Shown: piece by piece, positions 6,486 through 14,299 of the stretch | How positions within the stretch are numbered: position 1 is the first letter of the stretch | Layout: each line of letters starts with the position of its first letter | From: Fen-1258 sp964595365 | GTDB taxonomy: Bacteria > Bacteroidota > Ignavibacteria > Ignavibacteriales > Melioribacteraceae | DNA length: 18,152 nt | Direction: 5' to 3' | Assembly (NCBI GenBank): GCA_964595365.1 | Contig: CAZQQC010000057.1 | Location: forward strand, 1 to 18,152 | Notes under the pieces: model-generated | Told to the model about the DNA's origin: nothing | Seen by the model: only the letters and a program-made list of their open reading frames with translations | The model's database searches: none | Translations under genes and position numbers: made by a program

Positions 6486-8008
6486 TTCTTAGACGCTCTG
6501 ATTTTCTTAACTTCATCAGGCAAGATTCTCACGTCTCTTCCGATGAATTTTTTATACACATATGTAAGAACTGCAGCCGCTTGAGTATCGTCGAGATTTT
6601 GTGCAGGCATAATTCCGTTATACTTTTTACCGTTCACCGTAATTTCTCCTGTTCTGCCATGCACCACATTGGCTATCGCTTCTTCTTTCGAACGATTTTT
6701 TAACCAATCCGAACTAAGAAGAGGAGGAAAAACATTTGGAATTCCTTTACCATCCGCCTGGTGACAAGCAAAACAGCTGGTGGAATAAACAGATTGCCCG
6801 AGGCTGAATATGTTTGCCGGCGAATTACTTAGTCCGGCGCTTTCATTTGCAACTTTAACCAAATTTTTCTCAACGTTGTTGTTGCTGTTGGGATATTTTG
6901 AAGAATATTCTTCCGATCCGTTGTTTTGTATTAGCGCGCCGGTAAAAGGATTAACAGCTTCGGAAGAAAGTTTATTGCCGGTATAAATTTCATCAGCCTG
7001 CTTGCCAGAATAGATCTCTTTGTTTTCCGGTCCGTTAACCGTTAACATTCCGAGAGCACCTTTGTTGAATGCCCGGAAAATTGAGTGGTCCACCATAATA
7101 AAATTACCGGGCACATCAACTTTAAATTCAACAATTGCCGACCCGCCGGCAGGTATTAATGTGGTTTGAACATTATCCTCCCTCGAGTTAATACTTCCTT
7201 CCCGGTTTACAACATCAAAGATTTCACCTATCACATGAAACGAAGAAATTAAATTCGGTCCGCCGTTGCCAATAAATAACCGGACCTTTTCCCCAACGTT
7301 TGCCTTCAAAGCATTATCTCCTACAAGAGAGCCAACAGCGCCGTTGAAGACAACGTACTCCGGCTTTTCGTCAATGGCTTTTTGCATATTAAATGGCTGG
7401 ATACCTGTATCCCCGTATTTTCCGTCAGTGTAGAATTCCCCCTGCATTACATAATATTCACGGTCGACCGGAGGAAGCCCTTCTTTCGGTTCAACTAATA
7501 TTAATCCGTACATTCCGTTTGCAATGTGCATTCCAACCGGTGCCGTTGCGCAGTGATAAACATAAAGCCCGGGGTTTTTCACCGTAAACGAGAATACCGA
7601 TGTGTGCCCAGGTGCTGTGAATGACGAGGTGGCTCCGCCGCCGGGACCTGTTACTGCGTGCAGATCTATATTATGCGGTAGTTTGCTCAAAGGATTATTA
7701 TGAAGGTGAAACTCGATTAAGTCTCCTTCGCGCACGCGGATAAATTTACCGGGTACATTTCCGCCGAATGTCCAGAAAACATATTCAACATTGTCGGATA
7801 ATCTTTTTACAAGCTCCTTCACTTCAAGATCTACAATAACCTTTGTTGCATTTTTACGTGTTATAGAAGGCGGAACGTATGGCGCGTCTGTTAACTGTGC
7901 ACGTTCTTCACCAATTATTTTGTCGGAATAATGCTCATTGCACCCGGTAACAATAAAAACGAAAAAGACTGCAACTAAAATCCAGGCAACTTTGTTTTTG
8001 AAAACCAT
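6482..8008 (-). CDS. nirK: Copper nitrite reductase fused to cytochrome c (class II NirK lipoprotein)
   Basis: This enzyme reduces nitrite to nitric oxide outside the cytoplasmic membrane. The ATG at 8008 (508 residues) follows AGGA and gives a lipoprotein signal ending VTGC (C23). Two cupredoxin domains follow. From this start, type 1 copper ligands are H112, C153, H161 and M166; type 2 ligands are H117, H152 and H308; catalytic residues are D115 and H258. The stretches LPHNIDLHAVTGPGGG and HCATAPVGMHIANGMYG are those of class II, AniA-like enzymes. A Ser/Asn-rich linker (about 350-400) leads to a C-terminal cytochrome c with CFACH (C412, C415, H416) and probable axial M467 in GIMPAQ. Such tethered cytochromes are known in some NirKs and serve as the electron donor. 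An earlier in-frame ATG at 8140 would add an unlikely 44-residue leader. Confidence 0.97.
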   Translation of the reverse strand: MVFKNKVAWILVAVFFVFIVTGCNEHYSDKIIGEERAQLTDAPYVPPSITRKNATKVIVDLEVKELVKRLSDNVEYVFWTFGGNVPGKFIRVREGDLIEFHLHNNPLSKLPHNIDLHAVTGPGGGATSSFTAPGHTSVFSFTVKNPGLYVYHCATAPVGMHIANGMYGLILVEPKEGLPPVDREYYVMQGEFYTDGKYGDTGIQPFNMQKAIDEKPEYVVFNGAVGSLVGDNALKANVGEKVRLFIGNGGPNLISSFHVIGEIFDVVNREGSINSREDNVQTTLIPAGGSAIVEFKVDVPGNFIMVDHSIFRAFNKGALGMLTVNGPENKEIYSGKQADEIYTGNKLSSEAVNPFTGALIQNNGSEEYSSKYPNSNNNVEKNLVKVANESAGLSNSPANIFSLGQSVYSTSCFACHQADGKGIPNVFPPLLSSDWLKNRSKEEAIANVVHGRTGEITVNGKKYNGIMPAQNLDDTQAAAVLTYVYKKFIGRDVRILPDEVKKIRASKK

Positions 8009-8091
8009 AATAGTCCTAAAATTTATATTGGAATAATTTGTCCTATTTAAATATATCAACTCAGAAAAAAATATATAAAAAATTACAAATA

Positions 8092-8107
8092 CAGATTTTT
8101 TTCTCTG
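8092..8107. promoter_or_regulatory. CAGA-N8-TCTG dyad, site 1
   Basis: CAGA at 8092-8095 and TCTG at 8104-8107 form a short dyad with the same spacing as site 2. It lies about 84 bases upstream of nirK, where a regulator of that operon could bind. The arms are short, so this is tentative. Confidence 0.3.
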
Positions 8108-8203
8108 ATCAAAATTATCAATAAATGGATAATGTGTCAAATTAAATTTTTTCCGTGTCCTCTTTATCCTTTTTCGTAAAAAAGAAATGTTCTTCTCTTG
8201 AAA

Positions 8204-8223
8204 ATCAGAATATTTTTTCTGAT
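8204..8223. promoter_or_regulatory. CAGA-N8-TCTG dyad, site 2 (7-bp arms)
   Basis: ATCAGAA at 8204-8210 is repeated as TTCTGAT at 8217-8223, giving perfect 7-bp arms around 6 bases. It lies about 70 bases before the polyferredoxin start. The core CAGA-N8-TCTG matches site 1 exactly in spacing, which suggests a shared dimeric regulator, possibly the Rrf2 protein or another NO-responsive factor. Confidence 0.4.
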
Positions 8224-8293
8224 AATTATGATGAAATTTTTTTTCTGTTCTCTATTAAGGAAGAAATTGTTTGAAAACCGGAAAGACTTATAG

Positions 8294-9385
8294 ATGAGTT
8301 TACGTTACGTTAAAAATACAGATAAGACTATTCAGAAGATCAGATTTGTGGTTCAGGTAATTTTTGCAATTCTATGCATATGGATTGGGATCGAGTTCTC
8401 GCAGTTTATTTCTTACCTGGAGTCTAACGGAACATCTGCTTTCTATCAACGACCGCCTGGTGCTGAAGGATTTCTTCCAATCAGTGCGTTGATGAGTGTA
8501 GTTTACTTTTTTCAGACGGGCAAAATTCACGATGTACATCCGGCAGGATTTTTTATCTTGCTTGCAATTGCGGGGGTATCCTTTGCATTCGGAAAGTCTT
8601 TTTGTAGCTGGATGTGTCCTGTTGGTTTTATTTCCGAGATAATCGGTGATTTTGGTGAAAAGATTTTGGCAAGACTTTTCAAACGAAGAATAAGACTCAA
8701 CAAGTTTATTGATTACCCGTTGCGTGGTGTTAAGTATTTGTTGCTCGCATTTTTTGCTTTTGCAATTTTTTCAATGAGTGAAACCGCTATGGCATTTTTC
8801 CTCGACGGACCATACAATATTTCTGCCGATATAAAAATGTGGTACTTCTTTGCACACATTTCCCGATTCAGTTTGATCGTGATAGGTATTCTATTTTTGT
8901 TTTCTATCTTTATTAAAAATTTCTGGTGCAGGTATTTGTGCCCTTACGGTGCACTTCTTGGATTAATTGGCTTTATAAGTCCCCACAAAATCAGACGAAA
9001 TGCTGTAAGTTGTATCGACTGCGGACTTTGTGCGAAAGTATGTCCTTCATTTATAAAGGTTGATAAAGTGAAGACCGTCTTGTCAGACGAATGCACTTCG
9101 TGTCTGAACTGCGTTGACGTTTGTCCGGTAGCCTACACACTTGAGGTAAAAAGTGTTTTCAAAGAGAAGAGAGTGCCGAAGAAAGTAATTGCTTTCGGCG
9201 TAGCTCTCATCTTTATCTCGGTTACTGGTCTGGGAATGCTGACAGGGCATTGGCATAACAACATTTCAAAGGAAGAGTATCTAACTATTCATAAAAATAT
9301 CGATGCCATTGGTCACCCCACAAGCACGGCAGAAATAAAAGAGCTGAACAAAACAGCCGAGAAAAAGATTAGAACAACAAACTAA
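8294..9385 (+). CDS. Membrane 4Fe-4S polyferredoxin (NapH/NosR C-terminal type)
   Basis: This is an inner-membrane iron-sulfur protein of 363 residues. Membrane helices are likely at about 17-37, 62-75, 84-101, 145-165, 185-207 and 297-316. The CxxxCP motifs CSWMCP (104-109) and CRYLCPYGAL (212-221) are the NapH/NosR/CcoG signature. Two cytoplasmic-type [4Fe-4S] motifs follow: C240, C243, C246, C250 and C267, C270, C273, C277. Members pass electrons from the quinone pool or cytoplasm to periplasmic N-oxide reductases or support their assembly. The N-terminal FMN domain of full NosR is absent. It diverges from nirK across a shared 285-base region, so a role in electron supply or maturation for nitrite reduction is plausible. 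The ribosome site (GGAAAG, 11 bases upstream) is modest. Confidence 0.9.
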   Translation: MSLRYVKNTDKTIQKIRFVVQVIFAILCIWIGIEFSQFISYLESNGTSAFYQRPPGAEGFLPISALMSVVYFFQTGKIHDVHPAGFFILLAIAGVSFAFGKSFCSWMCPVGFISEIIGDFGEKILARLFKRRIRLNKFIDYPLRGVKYLLLAFFAFAIFSMSETAMAFFLDGPYNISADIKMWYFFAHISRFSLIVIGILFLFSIFIKNFWCRYLCPYGALLGLIGFISPHKIRRNAVSCIDCGLCAKVCPSFIKVDKVKTVLSDECTSCLNCVDVCPVAYTLEVKSVFKEKRVPKKVIAFGVALIFISVTGLGMLTGHWHNNISKEEYLTIHKNIDAIGHPTSTAEIKELNKTAEKKIRTTN

Positions 9386-9453
9386 TTTTTCGGTTGCCCG
9401 CCATCGTTTTTCTATCTAAGTTATTCGGAGAGAATTTATAGGCTATAGAAAAG

Positions 9454-10710
9454 ATGGACACTCGGCTGCCAAACCTATTTGGAATTGTTCCGGTCGTCAG
9501 CGATCTTAACACCTTGCCGCTCGAAAACATAATTGGTCAATATATTCTTCCTTTGAAAGCCGTTGGCGGTGAAGTATTGGAAAATTTTCGCGAAGACGAA
9601 CATATGCCGTTATTTATTTTTGTAGCAACCGGTAGGACGGAAGAAAAAGTTCTGGATTTATGGAAAACACGGAAACACCCGAATGAGCGCCTTCCGATTT
9701 ACTTAATTGCACATCCGGGAAATAATTCATTACCGGCAGCGCTCGAAGCACTTGCGAAGCTTCAGCATGACAATGTTAAAGGGAAAATTTTTTACTTGAA
9801 GTCGAAAGATGACAACCATGCATTTAACGAAATAAAAGATGCATTTAAAAATGTGGGCGTTTACAAGAGTCTTAAAAAAACGAAAATCGGTTTGGTTGGA
9901 ATGCCGTCGGAATGGCAGGCTGCTTCTAACCCGGATTTGAATACCATCAAAAATGTTTGGGGACCGGAAATTATACAGATTGAATTAAACGAGCTGGAAG
10001 AAACGGTAAAAACAACTTCTAACGATGAAATTGACTACCAACTAAAAATGTTTACTTCTGCGGCAAAAGAAATTAAAGAACCCTCAAAAGCAGAAATAAA
10101 AAATTCCATCAAAGTTTACAATGCATTGAAGAAGATCATAGATAAATATAATCTTGATGCGGTAACCGTTAGCTGTTTTGATTTGATTCTGGATTTGGAG
10201 ACAACCGCATGCTATGCAGTGGCAAAGCTGAATGAAGAAGGATTTATTGCAGGCTGCAAAGGAAATCTGGTATCAATACTTTCTATGTTTTGGGCAAACC
10301 TTCTAACGAATGGAAATGTCTGGATGGCTAATACTACACAGGTAGATATTGAAAAAAATTCTTTGTGGCTTGCACACTGTACCGTTCCCGTTAATATGGT
10401 AAGTCAATATAAAATACGTTCCCACTTTGAATCGGGTTTGAGTGTAGGAATTGAAGGTGAATTTGACAAAGGAAGAATTACCCTATTGCGGCTCGGTGGC
10501 AAGAACATTGAAAAATTATGGGTAGCCGAGGGAGAAATTCTTGAAGCGTGTAGCGTAGAAAATTTTTGCCGCACTCAAGTACATGTTAAAGTTCATAAAG
10601 AGCACGGAGTTGAAGAATTGTTAAGCTCGCCTCTGGGAAACCACCTTGTGATGCTGCGCGGAAAACATAAAACGATTCTTAAAGAATGGTGGGAAGTTTT
10701 TATTAATTGA
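9454..10710 (+). CDS. L-fucose/L-arabinose isomerase-like protein with altered active site
   Basis: This is a 418-residue protein of the COG2407 sugar isomerase-like family. The C-terminal half carries family landmarks: SCFDLILDLETTACYAVAKLNEEG (240-263), SLWLAHCTVP (303-312) and HFESGLSVGIEGEFDKGRITLLRLGG (324-349). Family members usually read CEGD where this protein reads CKGN (268-271), and ADL near 292-294 reads ANT here. The acidic residues expected to bind the catalytic metal thus appear replaced by Lys and Asn. Fold and family are clear; isomerase activity is doubtful. The gene follows the polyferredoxin gene by 68 bases in the same direction with no visible terminator, and converges on the PfkB kinase gene. 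No signal peptide is present. Confidence 0.85.
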   Translation: MDTRLPNLFGIVPVVSDLNTLPLENIIGQYILPLKAVGGEVLENFREDEHMPLFIFVATGRTEEKVLDLWKTRKHPNERLPIYLIAHPGNNSLPAALEALAKLQHDNVKGKIFYLKSKDDNHAFNEIKDAFKNVGVYKSLKKTKIGLVGMPSEWQAASNPDLNTIKNVWGPEIIQIELNELEETVKTTSNDEIDYQLKMFTSAAKEIKEPSKAEIKNSIKVYNALKKIIDKYNLDAVTVSCFDLILDLETTACYAVAKLNEEGFIAGCKGNLVSILSMFWANLLTNGNVWMANTTQVDIEKNSLWLAHCTVPVNMVSQYKIRSHFESGLSVGIEGEFDKGRITLLRLGGKNIEKLWVAEGEILEACSVENFCRTQVHVKVHKEHGVEELLSSPLGNHLVMLRGKHKTILKEWWEVFIN

Positions 10711-10766
10711 TCGGGGTTACAGTTATTAAACATTCCTTTACTATTTATTCGAATAAGAAAGCATGC

Positions 10767-11657
10767 TTAACTATTAAAAACCAGCCGGTACTTTTCATAA
10801 AGGAAATCATCCTTTGGTAATGCGCCGTTAACCTTGCAAATCTCGGAAGCAAATTCATTTGCAAGTTTGTTTATTTTGTTGATAGGTATTTCATTTAAAT
10901 AGCCGAGACACAAAATTGTAGCGTAAGCATCTCCGGCACCGAGCGTGTCAACCGGAGTGATGTTACCCGTTTTGAAAATACTTGTTTCTTTTCTTGTGGA
11001 TAGAATTGCACCATCCGAGCCCAGTGTTACACAAAGAATATCAATGTTGAAGTCAAATATTAGTTGATGTATTGCCATTTGAGTCGAGGAACTCAATCCG
11101 AAAAACAATTTTAGCTTTTCCAATTCATCCGAATTTAGTTTTAAAACATTGCTGGTTGAAAGACTTTCTTCAATTAATTCCTTCGTATAAAAATTGTGCC
11201 GTAGGTTGAGATCGCAGAAATATTTTTTAGACTTATTGTTCAGAATAGATTTGATCGTATTGTGCGCAGTTTCGCTTCTCCGGGAAAGCGTTCCAAAATA
11301 AATTAGATCCGTCCCGGTGTCGAATAAATTTTTTATCTTTTCATCGAGCGTAAAAAAATCATAACAGCACTCCGGTGAAATTATGAACCGTGGCGTTTTA
11401 TCTTCGCAAATAGTTACCCGGACTGTTCCGGTTGGGTGTTTTCCGTCAACCGAAATGTAATCGGTGTTGAATTCGATGGAATTAAGATGTGTTAAAATTT
11501 CTTTTCCGTTTTCATCGTTGCCTACACTTGAAACAAAATTAGCCCTGCCAAGTATTTTCCAGATGTGATAGATAAAATTAAACGGCGCTCCGCCAAGCCG
11601 TTTTTTATCAGGATAAATATCATAAAGTATTTCTCCTATGGAGGTGATATTTTTCAC
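10767..11657 (-). CDS. PfkB-family carbohydrate kinase, fructokinase-like
   Basis: This cytoplasmic ATP-dependent sugar kinase has 296 residues. The N-terminal family signature is RLGGAPFNFIYH (20-31). The C-terminal signature is TPVDTLGAGDAYATIL (234-249), with catalytic base D243 and the anion-hole GAGD. CDLNLRHNFYT (148-158) resembles the fructokinase form of the family. Fructose is a reasonable substrate guess, but adenosine, ribose and aminosugar kinases share the fold. The start is GTG, one base after the TGA of the EamA gene, with AAGGAAAG about 7 bases upstream inside that gene. Translation of the two is therefore probably coupled. Confidence 0.93.
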   Translation of the reverse strand: MKNITSIGEILYDIYPDKKRLGGAPFNFIYHIWKILGRANFVSSVGNDENGKEILTHLNSIEFNTDYISVDGKHPTGTVRVTICEDKTPRFIISPECCYDFFTLDEKIKNLFDTGTDLIYFGTLSRRSETAHNTIKSILNNKSKKYFCDLNLRHNFYTKELIEESLSTSNVLKLNSDELEKLKLFFGLSSSTQMAIHQLIFDFNIDILCVTLGSDGAILSTRKETSIFKTGNITPVDTLGAGDAYATILCLGYLNEIPINKINKLANEFASEICKVNGALPKDDFLYEKYRLVFNS

Positions 11658-11658
11658 T

Positions 11659-12552
11659 TCAAACTTTCCTTTTCAGTTGAACCAGCAAAACTCCGACTGC
11701 CGAGATTAGCATTCCTGCAAATTCTTTTGATGAAATTGCTTCGTCTAAAAAAATCCATGAGAGAATTGCTATCTGGATTAACATTGTGCCGTTGATTATA
11801 CTCGATTCCATTGCAGTCAATATGCGAAGAGACAAATTCCAAAGTGTGAATGCTAAAGCAGTGTTTACAACGGCAAGCCACGCAAGCAGTAAAATATTTG
11901 TTAAACCGATTGAAGGAAAACTTTGCGCAATCAAACCGCTGATTAATAAAAGAATTGAACCTGCACCCATACTGATAACCGTTACCGTCAACGGATCGAG
12001 TTTGCGGCTTCTGTTTATATCTCTTCCCAGAATTGCCGAACCGGAATTTGCAAGCACACCAATTATCATCACAAGAATACCTAACATTTTGCCGCCGGAT
12101 AAATTAACCGGGTAAAAATAAATTAGTATTCCTATTATAGAAAGAAAAGCACCTGCCCATTGAAGCACGTTCGGTTTTTCCTTCAACAAAAAAATTCCCA
12201 TCACGGCAACAATTATCGGCGTGAAATTGAGAAGAAGACTAACCATAACTGCGTGTAAAAGCGAGAGACCGACAAATTGGGCGCCCTGTGTGAATGAATA
12301 AAACATGAACCCGAGCATAATAAGTTTAATCCAACTTTTGACATCCAGCTTTTTTATTTCTGCCAAACGGTTTTTCCGTAATACAAAGGGAAGAAGGGAA
12401 ATAAATGCAAGCACATATCGCAAACCGGCAAAAGTTAACGGTGGAATTTCAGTCAAACCGATTTTGATAATTACATAAGAAGTTGACCAAAGCAGTGTTA
12501 CAAAAAGTGCAATTAGAATCGATGCTGTTCGTGAAAAATGCCTTGCGTAAAT
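11659..12552 (-). CDS. EamA/DMT-family transporter with apparent ATT start
   Basis: This is an inner-membrane drug/metabolite transporter with two EamA repeats and about ten helices. From a TTG at 12456 the reading frame would give 265 residues and lose the first helix. The same frame continues upstream to a TGA at 12574-12576 and encodes ILIALFVTLLWSTSYVIIK just before IGLTEIPPLTFAGLRY, which is the classical first EamA helix. No ATG, GTG or TTG occurs in that extension. The best start is ATT at 12552, five bases after GAGGG, giving 297 residues, the usual family length. A frameshift or sequence error is the alternative. The cargo is unknown; export of a metabolite linked to the downstream sugar kinase is possible. 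It lies 71 bases after the M1 peptidase gene. Confidence 0.85.
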   Translation of the reverse strand: MYARHFSRTASILIALFVTLLWSTSYVIIKIGLTEIPPLTFAGLRYVLAFISLLPFVLRKNRLAEIKKLDVKSWIKLIMLGFMFYSFTQGAQFVGLSLLHAVMVSLLLNFTPIIVAVMGIFLLKEKPNVLQWAGAFLSIIGILIYFYPVNLSGGKMLGILVMIIGVLANSGSAILGRDINRSRKLDPLTVTVISMGAGSILLLISGLIAQSFPSIGLTNILLLAWLAVVNTALAFTLWNLSLRILTAMESSIINGTMLIQIAILSWIFLDEAISSKEFAGMLISAVGVLLVQLKRKV

Positions 12553-12562
12553 GATGTCCCTC
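12550..12562 (-). promoter_or_regulatory. GAGGG ribosome site before an ATT codon
   Basis: GAGGG (complement of 12558-12562) lies five bases before the in-frame ATT at 12550-12552. It is the only good ribosome site upstream of the first EamA helix, and it decides the proposed unusual start. Confidence 0.4.
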
Positions 12563-12623
12563 GGTTTTAAATTTCACAAATAATTTGCCCGGGAATTCAC
12601 GAAAGATATTGTTCTTCTTAATA

Positions 12624-14273
12624 TCACCGCTGGTTCATGTAATTAACAGTATCCATTAAAATCCAATCGTTGGGATTAACAGCTAATGGAGAGCCTTGCG
12701 GCAAATAAACTTCTCCTTTGCTGTCTTTCATTTCAACGCGGAGAGTTTTTTCTCCAACTTTTACTTCAACCGGCATCGGAAACGGAAGATTGTTTTCAGT
12801 TGACCAGCTTAATTCGGCTTTGTCCGGGCCGTACTTAACATTTAGTTTTGGCAGAGACGCATGTCGTAAGTAAACCTCGAAGAACCAATCCAGTTTTTTG
12901 CCGGAAACTTTCTGAGTTATATCCAGCAATTCGTCTGTAGTTGCCAGCCGGCATTGTCTTCCGTCTTTAATTTTTTCCATCTCATCGGTCGGATAAGCCC
13001 ATCGGCGCAATACTTTAAAAAATATTTCATCGCCAAGATAATAACGCAAAGTGTGAACAATCCACGCACCTTTATAATAGATATCCATGTTATAACTCTC
13101 GCCGGAAGTTTTTTCTCCGCGAGATGCAACGGGAGTCTTGTTCAAAAACTTCTTTATGCTTTCCATGTATTTGAAATACTCATCTTTGCCAAAAACCTTT
13201 TCGAGATAGAGCGGCTGCATGTAAGTTCCAATTCCTTCGTGAATCCAGAAATCGCTCCAATCCTTGCTGGTAACCAGATTGCCCCACCATTCGTGAGAGA
13301 ATTCATGCTGATGAAGCCAGTCGAACTGGAATTGCGGATGATCTTTCCAGCCGTATCCGTATGCAATTGCGGTTTGATTTTCCATACCGAGGTGCGGAGC
13401 TTCAACAACGGCATATTTATCCGCACGGAACGGATAGGGCCCGCATAATTCTTCCATCACTTTCATGTGTTTAAGAAATTGAGGCGCGTGTTCTTTTGCT
13501 TTGTTGTAATTTTCGGGCAGAACGAAAACTTGAAAAGGAAATTTTTCGCCTGTAATGCTGGTGTAATTGTAATCAATTTCTTTGTAGGGACCAATATAAA
13601 ACGTAACAGAGTAATTGTTAATTGGCGTTGACACAAACCAGTTCCAGGTTTTTGTTCCGTTCTTGTTATCAACGACCGATCTCAGTTTTCCGTTAGCGAT
13701 GCATTCGATATCGTCCGGAACGGTGTAGTGAAGAAAAACCGAATCTGGTTCATCCGAAGGGTGATCTTTACCCGGCCACCAGATATCCGAGCCGCCACCC
13801 TGACATGTAACAGTTACCCAATCTTTTCCTTCTTTTGTTTTCCTCCAGATGAACCCGTCGTCCCATGGCGGTCGCTTTGCAACACGCGGGAATCCGGCGT
13901 ATGAAATTTTTGTTGTAAATAATTCCCCCTTTTTAATTGTGCGTTGAAAATCGATCCACACTTTTCCGCTATCGTGTGTGAACTCGAGAGCAAATTCTTT
14001 GTTGTCGGGCGAAATTGTTTCCACACTGTTGATTTGAAATGCTTGATCAAGATCGATTAAAATTTTCGATAAGTCTGTTGTTGCGGCAGCTTTCATCAAT
14101 ACTGTTCCTGCAATTGCCTTCTCGTTGGGATCGATCGTGATGCTGATGTCGTAGAACTTTACATCGTAACATGCCTGAAACGGCGAAAGCTTTCCTCCGG
14201 AATCTTGCGAGCCGAATTGCGCAAATATTGTTGACGAAATTACAAGGCAGACGGAAAGAATTTTTTTGAACAT
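12624..14273 (-). CDS. Secreted M1-family zinc metallopeptidase (aminopeptidase N-like)
   Basis: This exported peptidase has 549 residues, including a signal peptide (1-18, ending IFA before QF). The N-terminal beta-domain (about 30-245) is followed by the catalytic domain. The substrate-binding GMENQ (296-300) stands for the GxMEN motif, and zinc ligands are H323 and H327 of HEFSH with E324 as catalyst and E346 in WIHEGIGTY. Y399 or Y400 in the MDIYYKGAW segment is the likely transition-state tyrosine. A short C-terminal beta-domain follows, and the large helical domain of long PepN enzymes is missing, as in the compact M1 group. The start has AGAGGAA a few bases upstream. It leads a leftward group with the EamA and PfkB genes. 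A periplasmic or extracellular role in peptide use is likely. Confidence 0.95.
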   Translation of the reverse strand: MFKKILSVCLVISSTIFAQFGSQDSGGKLSPFQACYDVKFYDISITIDPNEKAIAGTVLMKAAATTDLSKILIDLDQAFQINSVETISPDNKEFALEFTHDSGKVWIDFQRTIKKGELFTTKISYAGFPRVAKRPPWDDGFIWRKTKEGKDWVTVTCQGGGSDIWWPGKDHPSDEPDSVFLHYTVPDDIECIANGKLRSVVDNKNGTKTWNWFVSTPINNYSVTFYIGPYKEIDYNYTSITGEKFPFQVFVLPENYNKAKEHAPQFLKHMKVMEELCGPYPFRADKYAVVEAPHLGMENQTAIAYGYGWKDHPQFQFDWLHQHEFSHEWWGNLVTSKDWSDFWIHEGIGTYMQPLYLEKVFGKDEYFKYMESIKKFLNKTPVASRGEKTSGESYNMDIYYKGAWIVHTLRYYLGDEIFFKVLRRWAYPTDEMEKIKDGRQCRLATTDELLDITQKVSGKKLDWFFEVYLRHASLPKLNVKYGPDKAELSWSTENNLPFPMPVEVKVGEKTLRVEMKDSKGEVYLPQGSPLAVNPNDWILMDTVNYMNQR

Positions 14274-14299
14274 GATTTCCTCTAATGGTTGGTATTAAA

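Larger units (their letters stand above)
8009..8293. promoter_or_regulatory. Divergent nirK / polyferredoxin control region
   Basis: This 285-base, very AT-rich region lies between the leftward nirK operon and the rightward polyferredoxin gene. It contains two spaced dyads of the form CAGA-N8-TCTG, listed separately. No perfect FNR/DNR box (TTGAT-N4-ATCAA) is present; the nearest sequence, around 8105-8122, has the wrong spacing. Promoter elements could not be assigned with confidence. Confidence 0.5.

Noticed and set aside
8105..8122. Possible FNR/DNR-type box near nirK
   Set aside because: The half-sites TGAT and ATCAA occur, but the spacing is wrong and the outer TT is missing.
8009..8140. 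Longer NirK start at an ATG at 8140
   Set aside because: It would add 44 residues before a complete lipoprotein signal, lacks a ribosome site, and uses the AT-rich region where the promoter is expected.
10745..10756. TTATTCGAATAA palindrome between convergent genes
   Set aside because: It is perfect but has no loop and no T-run, so it is not a terminator; there is no promoter nearby for it to act as an operator.
12605..12625. GATATT/AATATC stem at the end of the M1 peptidase gene
   Set aside because: The AT-only 6-bp stem overlaps the stop codon and has no T-run, so it is unlikely to be a terminator.
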